Below, one piece after another: positions 38,575 through 49,690 of a stretch of DNA of 58,368 nt. Numbering within the stretch: the stretch's first letter is position 1; each line of letters starts with the position of its first letter. The position numbers and the translations under genes are program-made. The notes under the pieces were generated by a model. The model was not told the origin of the DNA. It made no database searches and saw only the letters and a program-made list of their open reading frames with translations. This DNA is from Podochytrium sp. JEL0797 (lineage: Eukaryota > Chytridiomycota > Chytridiomycetes > Chytridiales > Chytriomycetaceae). The stretch is from the NCBI GenBank assembly GCA_027596195.1, contig JADGJG010000057.1, positions 1 to 58,368 on the forward strand. Reading direction: 5' to 3'.

Positions 38575-39736
38575 TCACACCGGAACTGGATGCACTTTTA
38601 ACCGATGCTGTTCCAAACTCCCTTCATTCTTGTACAACTTCCCACACTCGCCACACGCAACCGTCCTCGCCAGCACCTTCTGGGCCATCTCCTTCTCGCC
38701 TCCCTTCAAATGCTTGATCCGATGCGGCGTCAAACTGCACTTTTGTCGCGTGCTGTACCCACATCCGGGGAAATCACACTTGTAAGGCCGCTCGTCCGTA
38801 TGCGTCCTCATGTGGATTTTGAGGCGGTTGTTGGTCGTGTACGTTTTTTCGCAGAGTGTGCATGTAAATGGGCGTTCGCCCGTGTGTGTGAGAATATGGG
38901 AACGCAAGCCTGCAGCGGTGGTGAATGATTTGGAGCACGGTTGGCCTGTTGGAGAAGGGTGGGTGCAAGCAAAGTTGCGTGGTTTGCCTTTCGCGTTGGT
39001 GGAAGCATGGATAAAAGAGTTGTGAAGTGGAAGAGGGATGCTCGGAGCCTGGGTGCATCGGATAGAAGATGAGGCCTCGGAACTGGGAATGGTTGGCGTT
39101 GGTGGGAGAAAGGCTAGGGTGGCGTAAGGAACGTTAAGATTAAACATCAAGGTTCAAAATTAGATATTAATATTGCTGTCAGGCAAAAAATGGAATACCT
39201 CGCACGCGTTCATGAGCTTCCGTGTGAGCCGATACTGGTTCTTGACTTGTTCTTTGGAAGGGATGAATCGTCAAGTGTGTGTTCACCTGGGCCTCGACCG
39301 TTGAGGACTCCCCTGAGAAGGTGGCTCCCAATTTTTGCTGAGGTGGCAGCGAGACCAGTTCATTTTCAAGCAAATTGATCAAGGTGTCAATGTTGTTGCT
39401 GAAGAGAGGAATCGGAAGGGGACTCATGTTTTTGGTTTCGCCAAAGTGATAGGGGTTCGAAGGGAGCCCAGACAAGAGGTTGGCGATGGATGGCAACACA
39501 ACTGAGGGGCGGTCATTGGAAACACTGCTTGATGATGCAAGGTTGAATGGTTGAGGAGAGTTGTCTCGTTCGATTGATTCCGGGAATGGTCCAGAGAACC
39601 CGGAAGGGAGTCCGACTGCGACGATTGGTGATATCAAATTGGTTTGAACGGAACCTTGCGCATCGATGCACTCGTTCATGGAGTTCGAGGGAGTGGGTAG
39701 TGCGTTCCAATTCTTGAAGTGCGGTGGTGAGCTCAT
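38575..39736 (-). CDS. C2H2 zinc-finger protein, array member 1
   Basis: Exons 39736-39199 and 39113-38575, about 358 residues. The N-terminal 220 residues are Ser/Pro/Asn-rich, like an activation or low-complexity region. Four C2H2 fingers occupy about 227-355. The second (FTCTLCEKTYTTNNRLKIH) is classic. The third contains CGYSTRQKCSL. The fourth (VACGECGKLYKNEGSLEQH) follows an 18-residue charged linker. The first finger has nine residues between its two Cys (CTHPSPTGQPC) instead of two to four. TGERPF/TDERPY linkers between fingers are typical of DNA-binding C2H2 proteins. It is probably a nuclear transcription factor; targets are unknown. It is the last of four same-strand paralogues. 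Confidence 0.88.
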
Positions 39737-39921
39737 GGTTCCTGAGGTGCGTGGGGAGCGCAGCAGTTTGATGAAAAATTCGATTTTCGGGGTTCAAGAA
39801 TTTTTCTTTCCTGGGTTCTTTTGAGACGCGCATTCTTACGAAAATAGCGGTATTCATTGAACACAGCGAGAAAGAAATAATGCAAAACGCTCACAGCCAG
39901 CAAAAATAATGAACACCAAAC

Positions 39922-40978
39922 TCAAGCCGAATGCACCTTCAAAACGTGCTGCTCCAAACTCGCCGCGTTTTTGTACTTTTTGCCACACACATCACACGGC
40001 AACGTTCTCTGGTTCTTTTCCTTCCACGCCAGCTTCTCGTCCGCACTCATATGCGTGGCCATATGCGTCCGGAGACCGCACATCTGCTTGCTCGCGTACC
40101 CGCATTCAGCACACACGTACGGCTTCTCGTTCGTGTGATCGCGCATGTGGATCGTGAGTCGGTTTTTGGTGGAATACGATTTCGTGCAAATCATGCAATG
40201 GAATGGTCTCTCGCCTGTGTGGGTCATGATGTGGGAACGGAGGGTGGCAGAGTTCTTGAACGATTTGGTGCAGACTTTGCAGCGGTAGTCGCGAGAGGCG
40301 GGTTTGGTCAAGGAAGTGGTTCTTTGTGTGGCCGTAGACGAGGAAGAAGAGGCAAATTCGACTTCGGTGGAACTGTTTTGATGTGGTTTTGTTAGTCATG
40401 CATAACCAGGGTTTGATCGCGTCATGAAAAGTGCGAACCCCTTCTCACCTGCCGCTTTGGACACTGCATGAGCGAGAAGCAGTTCTCGAGCTCGATTCCT
40501 GGTTGGAAAGAATCTCAGCGCCCTGGTGGGATGCAAAGTCAAACGGCTGTTGCGTCGGCGCAACGGGTGCCGACTGGGCAAAGAGTTGTGATCCGGGAGG
40601 GTCAATGGGAAAATTCGGGGTCGTTGTCAGGAGACCGTGATTTGTAATCCACGGGGGAATGGTGTATTGGCCGTTGAAGTCGGTTGAGTTGGAGAAACCT
40701 TGGAATACGGGGCTTGTTCCGAATGGGCCCGACAAACTGTTGCCATGCGTTTGAGGCACTCCGGTAGGGAATGGAAACAATGGATTGGCGGCATGTGACG
40801 AGGGAGGAAGAACATCAAAGGGGTTGGCGAGCGCGATGGGCTGATTTGGAACCTTGAGTAGTGGATGATGGTTCTCGGCGGGCACAGCCTTAGTTCCTTG
40901 CTGAAAGACTTGAGAGAACACAGCACTGATATCCGTGCAGATTGCAGGATCCTCAGCGCCAGTGGTAGTGGAAGGCAT
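39922..40978 (-). CDS. C2H2 zinc-finger protein, array member 2
   Basis: Exons 40978-40449 and 40372-39922, about 326 residues. The Pro/Ser/Asn/Phe-rich N-terminal region of about 200 residues shows no domain. Four fingers follow: YRCKVCTKSFKNSATLRSH, FHCMICTKSYSTKNRLTIH, YVCAECGYASKQMCGLRTH and LPCDVCGKKYKNAASLEQH. Fingers three and four are spaced by the family's 18-residue linker (MSADEKLAWKEKNQRTLP). There is no intron in finger three, unlike members 3, 4 and 6. The TGERPF and TNEKPY linkers support sequence-specific DNA binding. It lies 185 bases upstream of member 1 on the same strand, consistent with tandem duplication. Confidence 0.88.
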
Positions 40979-41212
40979 TTTTTCAATTTGATTTGCTTTT
41001 GGGGGGGTGAGATTTCCAAGGTCCGTGGCCCGTGCGCGTTGAACACTGAAAACAGAAGGGGTCTAAACCAACACAGAGTCGTAATAAACTGGTTTATTTA
41101 ATGCCACGAATCAATGCTGTGCGCTTTTAACGCGTCCCTTTAATTTCCCACGTACGCGTATTTTTTAATTATAATAATAATAGGTATAATAAACATAGGA
41201 AATAAATAGAAA

Positions 41213-42580
41213 TTATGGGCCACTCCCGTGCTCCTTCTTGCAATGCTGAGTCAACGAGTCTTGCGTTTTGTACATTTTGCGACACTCTGGACACTGAATC
41301 GTCTTTTTGTTCTTTTCGCGAATCTCTCTCTTCTCCTCTTCCGTCATGTGGGAAACCAGATGACTTTTGAGTCCACAACTATTTATATGATTAGGCCCGC
41401 GTTAATAAAAACACGAAACCAAAAAAACAAACCTCTGCTTCCCAGCATACCCACACCCCTCCACGGGACACCGATACGGTCGCTCGTTCGTATGATCTCG
41501 CATATGCACCGTCAACCGATTCTTTGTGATCCAACGCGACTCGCACACATCACACACAAAGTCGCGCACCCCCGTGTGCGATTTCATGTGTGTGCGGAGG
41601 TTGGCGGGCTTGGTGAAATATTTGAGGCATCCGGGAAAGTCGCATTGGACTGTGCGGGTGGTGTGGTAAGCGCGTGGGGCTGTTGGTGGATCGAAATCTA
41701 TTTTTTTTGTTTTATTATTACGCGTGTCGCGTTTAGTATTTGGGTTCGGATTGAAGTGTGAAAGAAGAATTAAATGAGTTCAAACCATTGGGTTGCACCT
41801 CGCGTCGGTTCGAGATTTGCGGTGACTGGGCATTTTGGGGACTGGCGGGCACGCGTTCGAGGGAATCAGCCGAGGATTCTCTGCTGTTTCCGCCATTGGA
41901 ACGAATTTGAAATCCTGAGGCTGGAAAGAGCGGTTGTTGCTGGTGAGTCGGGGCGATTGGGAGAAGCGTTGCGTTTCGGGATTGCATGAAACAAGTAGCC
42001 GCGCTTGGGAGATAGGGAGCGACGGAAGCGGGTGTTAAATGCTGCGGGAGAAACAGACCGCTGTTGAATACCGCGACGTCGTTGGCGTCGGGGAAAAGGT
42101 GAGCAAGCAAGTCCGCATTCGAGGTTGACATCATGGGTCTGGGTCTGTTGGTCAACGGCATCAGCGGAGGAAACGATGCCAGGCTTCCTCTGTTTGCAGA
42201 ATCAGCAGCCAGTGCCAGGAGGTTTGGCCATGGTGTGGCTCGTTGGCCAGGGTTTTGCGTGCTCGGATCCAGTTTCACGTGAGCCTGAGTCATTGGCGCG
42301 GGAAAAATCCAATCAGGCAACGATGCTGTGATTTTTTGACGATTTGCGTCAACGCCAGTTGTTGTGCATGGCGCGTTTTGGAGCAGCGGGTGAGTTGGGT
42401 GGCCTGCAAAGTCGTTTTGTGCGAGCATGTCTGTGTTGACGGACGGGATTGAATCCGAGCTCCTCTTTTGCTGCAGAAGATGGCGATACGGAGGAAAGTG
42501 CATTTGCTTGCTTAAACTTTTGGCCTTTCGTCGAGGAGTTTTTTTTTGAACGGCCGCGTTTTCTGTTGACACTGCCACAT
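41213..42580 (-). CDS. C2H2 zinc-finger protein, array member 3
   Basis: Exons 42580-42518, 42470-41786, 41697-41433 and 41378-41213, about 392 residues. An alternative model drops the first 47-nt intron and starts at ATG 42503. Long Pro/Ser/Ala/Asn-rich N-terminal region, then four fingers: VQCDFPGCLKYFTKPANLRTH, FVCDVCESRWITKNRLTVH, YRCPVEGCGYAGKQR-SCGLKSH and IQCPECRKMYKTQDSLTQH. A phase-2 intron interrupts finger three directly after KQR. The 18-residue linker (MTEEEKREIREKNKKTIQ) is strongly charged. It ends six residues after the last finger. Probable nuclear DNA-binding protein. Confidence 0.85.
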
Positions 42581-43082
42581 TTTACTTATGTTTGCTCAAG
42601 GGAGGTAGACTTCACAGACTACCCTTCAAATCAAGGGATGAGCATTCTTACTCTCTGTTTGCCCAGTCCCTGGCCTGTCAAAACAAACCCAGTTATATGG
42701 CTTTGCCCAGTCGCCATCACAACAAACCAAGCCACAGGTCAGGGGGGCGACCTGGACTGGAATTGCACGCAAGAGAAATGCGGAACCAAAAGATAACAAC
42801 GCAGCCTTATCGTATTGATTGCAGATTCTCGTTACAAAGGAAGTGGAGAAACGATGGGGTCGAGTGATTGTTTCTGACCTATTCTGCACTTCTTCCATAA
42901 TTGAGTATGATTCATGATTGTGAATCCGCCATTGTTTTTAAAAGGACTGGCCCATCCTCAACACAAAGGATTGCAATCACTTTTTTCGACCCTTCTTTCA
43001 CTCTTTTCTGCATCGGAAGGCGTGCGTTGATCACGATTCACAAACGATATTATACTGTATTTAAAAATAAAAAATACGATTT

Positions 43083-44192
43083 TCACGCTTCACGGCTCTC
43101 TGCTCTGTGTTCTTTTCGATAATGCTGGATCAGCGTTTCCCGCGTCTTGTACATTTTATGGCACACGAGACACTCGATGGTCCTTTTGTGTCGCTCGAAA
43201 TACGCTTGCTTTTGTTCCGCTGTAAAGTGGGTCACCATGTGGCTCTTTAAACTGCAACTGAAAAAGTGTGTCAGAGAAGGAACAAAAGGCTTTTCCAAGA
43301 CACCAAAACACGCAAACACACACCTCTGCTTCCCTGCATACCCACACCCCTCCACTGTACACCGATACGGCCTCTCATTCGTATGATTGCGCATGTGCAC
43401 TGTCAACCGATTCTTTGTCAAACAACGCGCCCCGCAGAGACAACACACGTGCTCGCGCACACCCGTGTGCGTCGTCATGTGGGCTTTGAGGTTCGCGGAT
43501 TTGGAAAACGTTTTGCCACAGTCTGTGCATGTTGCGGGAGCGCCGGTCCTGGCAGTGGAGGCATGTCTTGTGCGGGGTGGGGTGATGGCGGGGGTGCAAG
43601 TGGAAGATGGAGCTGGCGATTTTAATTTATTTGTTATTCTCTGGGGAAGAAGAAAGAAGGCGAGATAAGAGACAATGTGGTGGGGCTTACCTTCGAGGGA
43701 CTCGTGATGAGACGCGGAGTTATTTCTTCGCAGCGTCACGTGTTCAAACTGGGCGTCCACCATCGGCAGCATTCTCATGTGTGCATTCGGAGTGGATGGA
43801 AGATGCAAAACTCTGTGGAGTACGGAGGGACCGAACCAAGGAGTCGGCAAAAATGGGGGCGCGGGATTTTGTTGGAGTTCAGCCGTTGGAGGGGGAATTG
43901 TGGCGTGTGCGGGCATGCCATTTCTTGTGACGGGAAGCGGGAAGAAAGGGTCACAGAATGGAAAGTCGTTGTTGGTTCCTGGATGACGAGGCAGTGCGAA
44001 AAACGAAGGTGTTGCGTTGCAGGTGTTGGGCGGGATCCAGGATGCTGGCGCGTGCATTATTGATGCACTGTTTAGCACGTGATTGAAAACAGGCACAGTT
44101 GTGTGGTTCAACCAATCGGTGGTGTTGGCGAAGATGTTGAGGTCGAGCTCTTGAAGGAGAGCAGCTCCAGGCCTGCGAGGGGAAGCGACCAT
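43083..44192 (-). CDS. C2H2 zinc-finger protein, array member 4
   Basis: Exons 44192-43691, 43612-43324 and 43257-43083, about 321 residues. The N-terminus is rich in Pro, Phe, His and Asn with no domain. Fingers: ATCTDCGKTFSKSANLKAH, HVCCLCGARCLTKNRLTVH, YRCTVEGCGYAGKQR-SCSLKSH and IECLVCHKMYKTRETLIQH, with the 18-residue spacer FTAEQKQAYFERHKRTIE. Finger three carries the same phase-2 intron as member 3, and the two proteins are the closest pair (TVEGCGYAGKQR versus PVEGCGYAGKQR), so they probably arose by a recent duplication. The first intron must run to the CCAG at 43613; earlier acceptors give a stop. Confidence 0.87.
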   Translation of the reverse strand: MVASPRRPGAALLQELDLNIFANTTDWLNHTTVPVFNHVLNSASIMHAPASWIPPNTCNATPSFFALPRHPGTNNDFPFCDPFFPLPVTRNGMPAHATIPPPTAELQQNPAPPFLPTPWFGPSVLHRVLHLPSTPNAHMRMLPMVDAQFEHVTLRRNNSASHHESLEGKPHHIVSYLAFFLLPQRITNKLKSPAPSSTCTPAITPPRTRHASTARTGAPATCTDCGKTFSKSANLKAHMTTHTGVREHVCCLCGARCLTKNRLTVHMRNHTNERPYRCTVEGCGYAGKQRCVFACFGVLEKPFVPSLTHFFSCSLKSHMVTHFTAEQKQAYFERHKRTIECLVCHKMYKTRETLIQHYRKEHRAESREA

Positions 44193-44549
44193 AGCTCGAA
44201 CGCGAGGCTGATGGTGGGCAAATATTTAAAAATAGGGTTTACTTTCGACGGGATCACCCTTGACAAATTCCGCCTGGTCTTTCTTACCAGAATACTAAAT
44301 AAAAACAGAATTAACCGAGGCAACGTTTGGAACATATCCTTCTCTCTCCATGTCTTCCAAACAAATAGAGATAGAGATAAGTGTCCTTGTGATTAAAAAT
44401 GAAAAACTATTATTATAACTTATATATTAAATTTTATCACCATCGAAAAGGAGGAAATCAGATATATAAAAAAGAGGATGCTAAAGTATTTTTAAAACGG
44501 AATTCAAGTTCTAAAGGGTCTCCAAGGGGCAAATTCCCGATCCCAAAAG
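44193..44549. other. AT-rich upstream region of array member 4
   Basis: Strongly AT-rich (especially 44390-44500) with no open frame of note. It probably contains the promoter of the zinc-finger gene downstream on the minus strand and the 3' flank of the next small frame. Confidence 0.4.
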
Positions 44550-44798
44550 TCACTTTGGCTCCAACGACGCTCGGCGCGCTGTTTGACGTCCCAGCAACAG
44601 CGACGGTGGTTCAATCTTTCCCGCGGTTGGTAGAGATGGTGTCGGTGAAACGGTTTGTACTTTGGCGAAATGGCTCGAGTTGGGTGAAGTGGTGGTGGCC
44701 GAGGTAACATGAACTTGTGCATTCGAGCGCCGTTTCATGCCCGTCAAGAGGGACTGAAGAAGTGTGTGTTCGTCGTTGGGATATACTGGGCCAGGCAT
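44550..44798 (-). CDS. Small open frame, possibly the stump of another array gene
   Basis: Eighty-two codons from ATG 44798 (MPGPVYPNDEHTLLQSLLTG) on the same strand and in line with the four-gene zinc-finger array. It is Ser/Thr/Pro-rich like the N-terminal regions of that family but has no finger, and runs into AT-rich DNA. It may be a real small protein, the 5' remnant of a truncated paralogue, or chance. Confidence 0.3.
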   Translation of the reverse strand: MPGPVYPNDEHTLLQSLLTGMKRRSNAQVHVTSATTTSPNSSHFAKVQTVSPTPSLPTAGKIEPPSLLLGRQTARRASLEPK

Positions 44799-45322
44799 TT
44801 GTGGTTTGAGTGATTTTTGCGATATTTTTTTATCCGCCGTCCTGGCCTGTCAAAATAATTCATTGAAAATCCAGCCACCGTCCAGCCACCGACACCGAGA
44901 ACGAATTGTATAAGTAATTGGAATGGAAGGTGAATCATTTTAATTAGTGATTTGAATCATTCTGATTAAATGTTTAAAAATATTAGAAGGAGAAAGAAGA
45001 AAAAAATGAGAAAAGAAATGAATCATTTTTGTGAAGGCATGGAGAAAGATGAAAAAAAACCAACATTTCTGATATAAAATGTTTGAAGGCATTGATAGCT
45101 TGTGTGATAACCTTTTTGTTTTCCTCTCCCCCACCATCTCGAAACCTTTGAATAATTGGAATGAAAAGGCATTTCTGAATGATCTGTCTTCACCTTATAA
45201 CCGGGCAAAGGACCTTGCATCATGGATATGGCTGTCTGCTCGCGACTGATACAGTTGCTTCGCCACAAATCGCTCAATGCGAAAAAAATAAGTGGCGCAA
45301 AAAGTAATATTTCACCGGGCGC
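44799..45322. other. AT-rich intergenic stretch
   Basis: About 520 bases of AT-rich sequence with several TGAATCATT and AATCATT words around 44932-45026. No coding or RNA gene is seen. It separates a minus-strand frame from a plus-strand gene, so promoters for both may lie here. Confidence 0.4.
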
Positions 45323-45980
45323 ATGCCTGCTGCTGCCTCGCAGTCACCAAAAGTTGACGGTTTGTTCCAACCTTTCCTCATTCTTCTCGTCACCACTGCC
45401 CTTCTAACCGGGGATCCTTAGGAGATGAACAAAAATCCACTACATATGCTGGTTGAAGCCATCGCAACCTTCACGCCCTCTACCCCGCCGAATTAACTGA
45501 AAGAGACGGTGCCATCCTCCTCACCCGCGCCGCTAGGAACCAAACCAACACAACTCGACCCGCCTTCCGACCCAACCACGCTTCCCCGCATTCTCCGCCT
45601 CGCCAAACAAATAATCCAAACCAGCTCGACCCCGGAATCCCTCACCGTCTCACTACCTCTCTCTGTCCTTATGAGTGTACGTAAACCACGAAAATCTCGC
45701 CGAATGGTTGATTCTCACTTTTGTCCGATTGCAGATTATCGAGAGACTCCGAGACTCGATCCCCCACGACCAAATCGTTCAAGCCTTCATCGCGTATCGC
45801 CATGTGCCCAAATCTGTGGCTCCCATTTCACCCATCGAGCCCCACAACGCGGCGTCTTCATCCCAGCAAACTGAAGTTGCCGTTTCCCCGTTGATGTGCA
45901 GACTGGATACTTTTATTCCCGTGATGAAAGCGATGAAAGAGAGTCAGAAATCGGGAAGGCTCCCCCAGGCTGGGCAGTGA
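45323..45980 (+). CDS. Small unknown protein, four exons
   Basis: Exons 45323-45359, 45422-45451, 45504-45676 and 45735-45980 give about 161 residues with matching phases. The first intron has a TTCTAAC branch-like site before CTTAG. The second uses a GTTGAA donor. The N-terminal half is Ser/Pro/Thr-rich. The middle has an amphipathic helical block (LPRILRLAKQIIQ) and IIERLRDSIPHDQIVQAFIAYR, which looks folded. No membrane segment or signal is visible and I do not recognise the family. The 3' end faces the glutamine synthetase gene tail to tail. Confidence 0.5.
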
Positions 45981-46132
45981 CGGAGGAGAGCATGATCCCT
46001 ACTTTTCCCCCTTTGATCCACCTTTGATCCCACAATTGCAACAAAACGTTTTCAAAACAAAACAGTTACTTTTTTAATTATCCAAACATGCACTTCATTC
46101 TACCAACAAAAAGCAAAAACCCCCTTATTCAC

Positions 46133-48692
46133 TCAAAACAAAAGCTCAGTGTACTTAGGGAACGGCCAGTACTTGTCCCCAATCTTGGCCTCAAGCAAAT
46201 CCGCATACGTCCTCACCTCCTCCAACACAACCGTAAGCTCATTCCCAGCAACCACTCCCTGCTCGTCTCCATGCAGGCTGTCCACCTTCGCAAGCGTCAA
46301 CACGAGCTTGTCGTACGCCGCAGTGAGGTTGATGCACGTGGCCGTGAGGGACTTGAGGAGGTTCATTTCAGGGACAGCGTCGACTCCGACACTCTTTTGC
46401 GCGCTGATGCCCGTGGCAAGGTCCTTGCGGTAGGCGAACGCGGCGGGGAGGACTCCGTTAGAGACAATCGCTTGGAGTGTGTTTCCCTCAATGATCAAGT
46501 CCTTGGCGTACTTTTCGAGCTGAATGTGGTACCGCGCAGTCAACTCGGACTCGGAGAGAATGCCTTGGCTGACCAAAAGCTCCTTGCTCGAAGCCGTCAC
46601 GAGCTCCTTGAAGGCGAGCGGGCATGACTTAATGTTGGGGAGACCACGTCTGGCGGCTTCGTCGACCCACGAGTCAGAGTATCCATCGGCCTCGAAGCGG
46701 ATCTTCTTGGACGAGATGGCAAACTGACGAACAACCGAGAGAATGTCCTCCTCGGATGGGATGGCCTTGGAACCCTTGGCCTTGATGAGGGCCTCGTTGA
46801 CAAGCTCGATCGACTTGGAGACGGCCGCGTTAAGGAGCACAACAGGGAAAGAAGGGGACTGCTTGGAACCAACGGCACGGTACTCAAACTTGTTTCCAGT
46901 GAAGGCAAACGGAGACGTGCGGTTACGGTCGGTGGTGTCACGCGCGATGGGGGGCATGGTCGAGATGTTCAAGTTGATGTTTCCAACAGCAGTCTGGTTG
47001 GGAGATGGCTTGTGGAAATCGCCAATGGGGCGCTTCTCCTCGATCGAGTTGAGGACCTCGGTCAAGTGGGCTCCCAAGAACGCAGAAACAATGGCGGGTG
47101 GGGCCTCGTTGGCTCCAAGACGGTGCTCGTTGGAAGACGACGCGATGGAGGAACGGAGGAGCCCAGAGTGCTTGTAGACGGCGTCGAGAATGGCAACGAG
47201 GATCAAAAGGAAACGGTAGTTGGTCTCGGGGGTGGCGGTGGGGTCCAAGAGGTTGTCTCCAGAGTCGGTTTGCATCGACCAGTTGGCGTGCTTTCCGGAG
47301 CCGTTGACTCCCTTGAAGGGCTTCTCGTGGTAAAGAACCTTGAGCTTGTGACGATGGGCAACCTGGTGGAGAATCTCCATCGTGGCCAAGTTGTGGTCGA
47401 CGGCGACGGAAGCCTCCTCAAAGATGGGGGCGACTTCGAACTGGTTGGGGGCAACTTCGTTGTGTCTGGTCTTGATGGGGACTCCGATGCGAGCAAGCTC
47501 GTACTCGGTTTCAGCGATACAGGCCAAAACACGCGATGGGATGGCTCCAAAGTAGTGGTCCTCGAGCTGCTGTCCCTTGGGGGGTGGGACTCCGATCAAG
47601 GTGCGTCCGGTAATCTTCAAGTCAGGGCGCAAGTTGTACATGGCACGGTCAATCAAGAAGAACTCCTGCTCGCATCCAAGGGTGGTGGTGATGCGACGGG
47701 TCTCGGTGTCACCGAGAGTTTGGAGGAGCTTGATGGTGGAGGTGGAGAGAACCTCGCTGGAACGGAGCAGCACGGTCTTCTCGTCAAGAGCTTCTCCAGT
47801 GTAAGAGATGAAAACTGACGGAATGTACAATGTAGCGGTTCCGTGGGGTCCACGACGCAGGAACATGGGGCTGACGGTGTCCCAGATGGTGTATCCACGC
47901 GCCTCGAAGGTGCTTCGGATTCCTCCGTTGGGGAATGAAGAGGCATCTGGCTCAGCCTGGAGCAATTGTCCTCCAGAGAACGCGTCGATGGCAAAGGTCT
48001 GGAAAAAACAGAAATCAATGATTTGAAATTACAGCGCGATCAAAAGAGAGTTACCTCCTCCTGGCCGTTGACCATCTGGGACTTCAAGGTAAGGAATGAG
48101 TCGTGCTTCTCGGCGGTGGTTCCGGTCTGGGGCTGGAACCAGTGGGTGAAGTGGGTCGCGCCCTTGTTCATGGCCCAGATACGCGCAGCGTGTGCAACGG
48201 CATCGGCGACTTGGCGGTCGAGTTGTTGCTTGCCCTGGTATCAACACGTTGTTAGATAAAACTGATAACGAAAATAACTCGAAGGGTGCAACTTGATCAG
48301 AGAGTGAATGTGCATATGTGCGTGTAAGGAGTGGTTGGGTGTTGGGTGGGAGACAGGCGAAGGGGGTGCGGGTGCGACCCACGAGGGCCGCCAAGCCATG
48401 CGCGTGGCACGCACACGGGGATCGCACGGGGACCACACCCGGATGCCACCACTAGTTCGCAGAGAGAGCAGCAGACACAGACAGACAGACAGATGCTCAC
48501 CTGGGCTTGCTGGCAGAAGCGCTGGTAGACGGGCTTGGGCAGCGCGGCGGCCATCTCCTTACGGCCAAACACATCCTGGCCAAACACTTCGCTGGGATAC
48601 ATGGGACGATCGCCCACAGTGGGCCACTCGATGTTGCGCGCAGGTCTGGCTGAAATGTCCTGCGTGGCGTCGACTCGTGCGGTTTGGGTCAT
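46133..48692 (-). CDS. Glutamine synthetase type III (GSIII)
   Basis: Exons 48692-48501, 48234-48055 and 47998-46133, 745 residues, matching GSIII (about 700-730) and about twice the length of the usual eukaryotic GSII. It makes glutamine from glutamate, ammonia and ATP. GSIII-specific blocks: [28 protein letters not shown] at the start (shown here only as landmark ARPARN...VFGQDVF), [75 protein letters not shown] and [13 protein letters not shown]. No targeting peptide is evident, so it is probably cytosolic. The third exon shows strong C-ending codon bias, unlike neighbouring regulators, suggesting high expression. The first intron (266 nt) is long for this genome. Confidence 0.95.
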
Positions 48693-48810
48693 TTTCGGGT
48701 TTTCTTTTTGTCTTTTCGCGTCACAGCCCTTTTTGAGGTTCGCACATTCCGGATCTTATCTCATCACTGTCGCGTGACCAAAGAATTCATTCCATCTGCG
48801 TTTATCTGTT
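48693..48810 (-). promoter_or_regulatory. GSIII upstream region with GATA-type motifs
   Basis: Read on the gene's strand, AGATAAG lies at 48761-48755 and AGATAAA at 48807-48801, 63 and 109 bases upstream of the start codon. GATA factors activate nitrogen-assimilation genes in fungi through HGATAR sites. Two such words can occur by chance in this length. Confidence 0.35.
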
Positions 48811-49690
48811 CTTTTTACAACGGTGCTGTCAGCAACCCCTCTCGGGATTTGAAATTTGAAGCGCAATGAGATTTGGTGTGAAGGTGTTTGTCTTTCGCGT
48901 TTGTTCTACAAGCAGCGCATCAACTCGCTCTCACACCATTCGCACTTGTCATTCATACTTGTCCTCTGAAGAAGGATGTCTTGTCCCCTTGACTTGTTTT
49001 CGGACATGTCACGTTCAAAATGTGTGCCCGGTGTGTGCCTCCGTTCATATCTTTCCCAATTTTATCTCCAATTTTTATGTATGTGTGAAGAAATGATGTA
49101 TCTCAACGCTCTCTTTCTGTACTTTGCCCGATAACCGTTCGAAATGGATATACAATATAAGAAAACTGCTTTTGCGATAGTCTTCAAAGCAGTTGCTGTT
49201 GCTGCGTCGAATTTCTATTTCATTTTTTCGATAAAGACTGCCGATAAAAAAGAAGAGTCATTTGAGGGTATAACAACCATGGTAATTTCCTTCAATTTTC
49301 AAAGGACCACGTCTGTACCGGCCTTGTCCTTCGTTCCTCCTTTTTTTTCCAACTTCTCCATCCGCTGAATGTAAACATGCTCAATCTTCTTTTTGACATT
49401 ATGGAATAGATCAAATCGAAAGAGGAAATGTATGAAGTGTCGCCATTCATTGCATGTCCACAGTCCCCAGCACAGTCCCCACGAGAAAGAAAATTTTTTT
49501 GCGAAACTATGACAATCCCGGTTTCAAAATCCCTTTCACTGATCAACAGGATATACTGTTTCAATAATGATAATATTTCATTCGACTAGGTAGTTGCCAA
49601 TAGCAGGCACAAAAATAACTCCAATAAACAATATTTCCCTCTGACCCTCCGGATCACACTCACACTTCCCACACCTCATCACTCACTCCT
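48811..49690. other. Gene-free stretch between GSIII and zinc-finger member 5
   Basis: No frame above about 90 codons and no recognisable protein or RNA. It contains the distal GSIII promoter and the 3' flank of the zinc-finger gene. Confidence 0.45.

Noticed and set aside
47012..47818. Plus-strand frame of 268 codons opposite GSIII
   Set aside because: Strong codon bias in GSIII removes stops on the other strand; the Gly/Val-rich translation resembles nothing.
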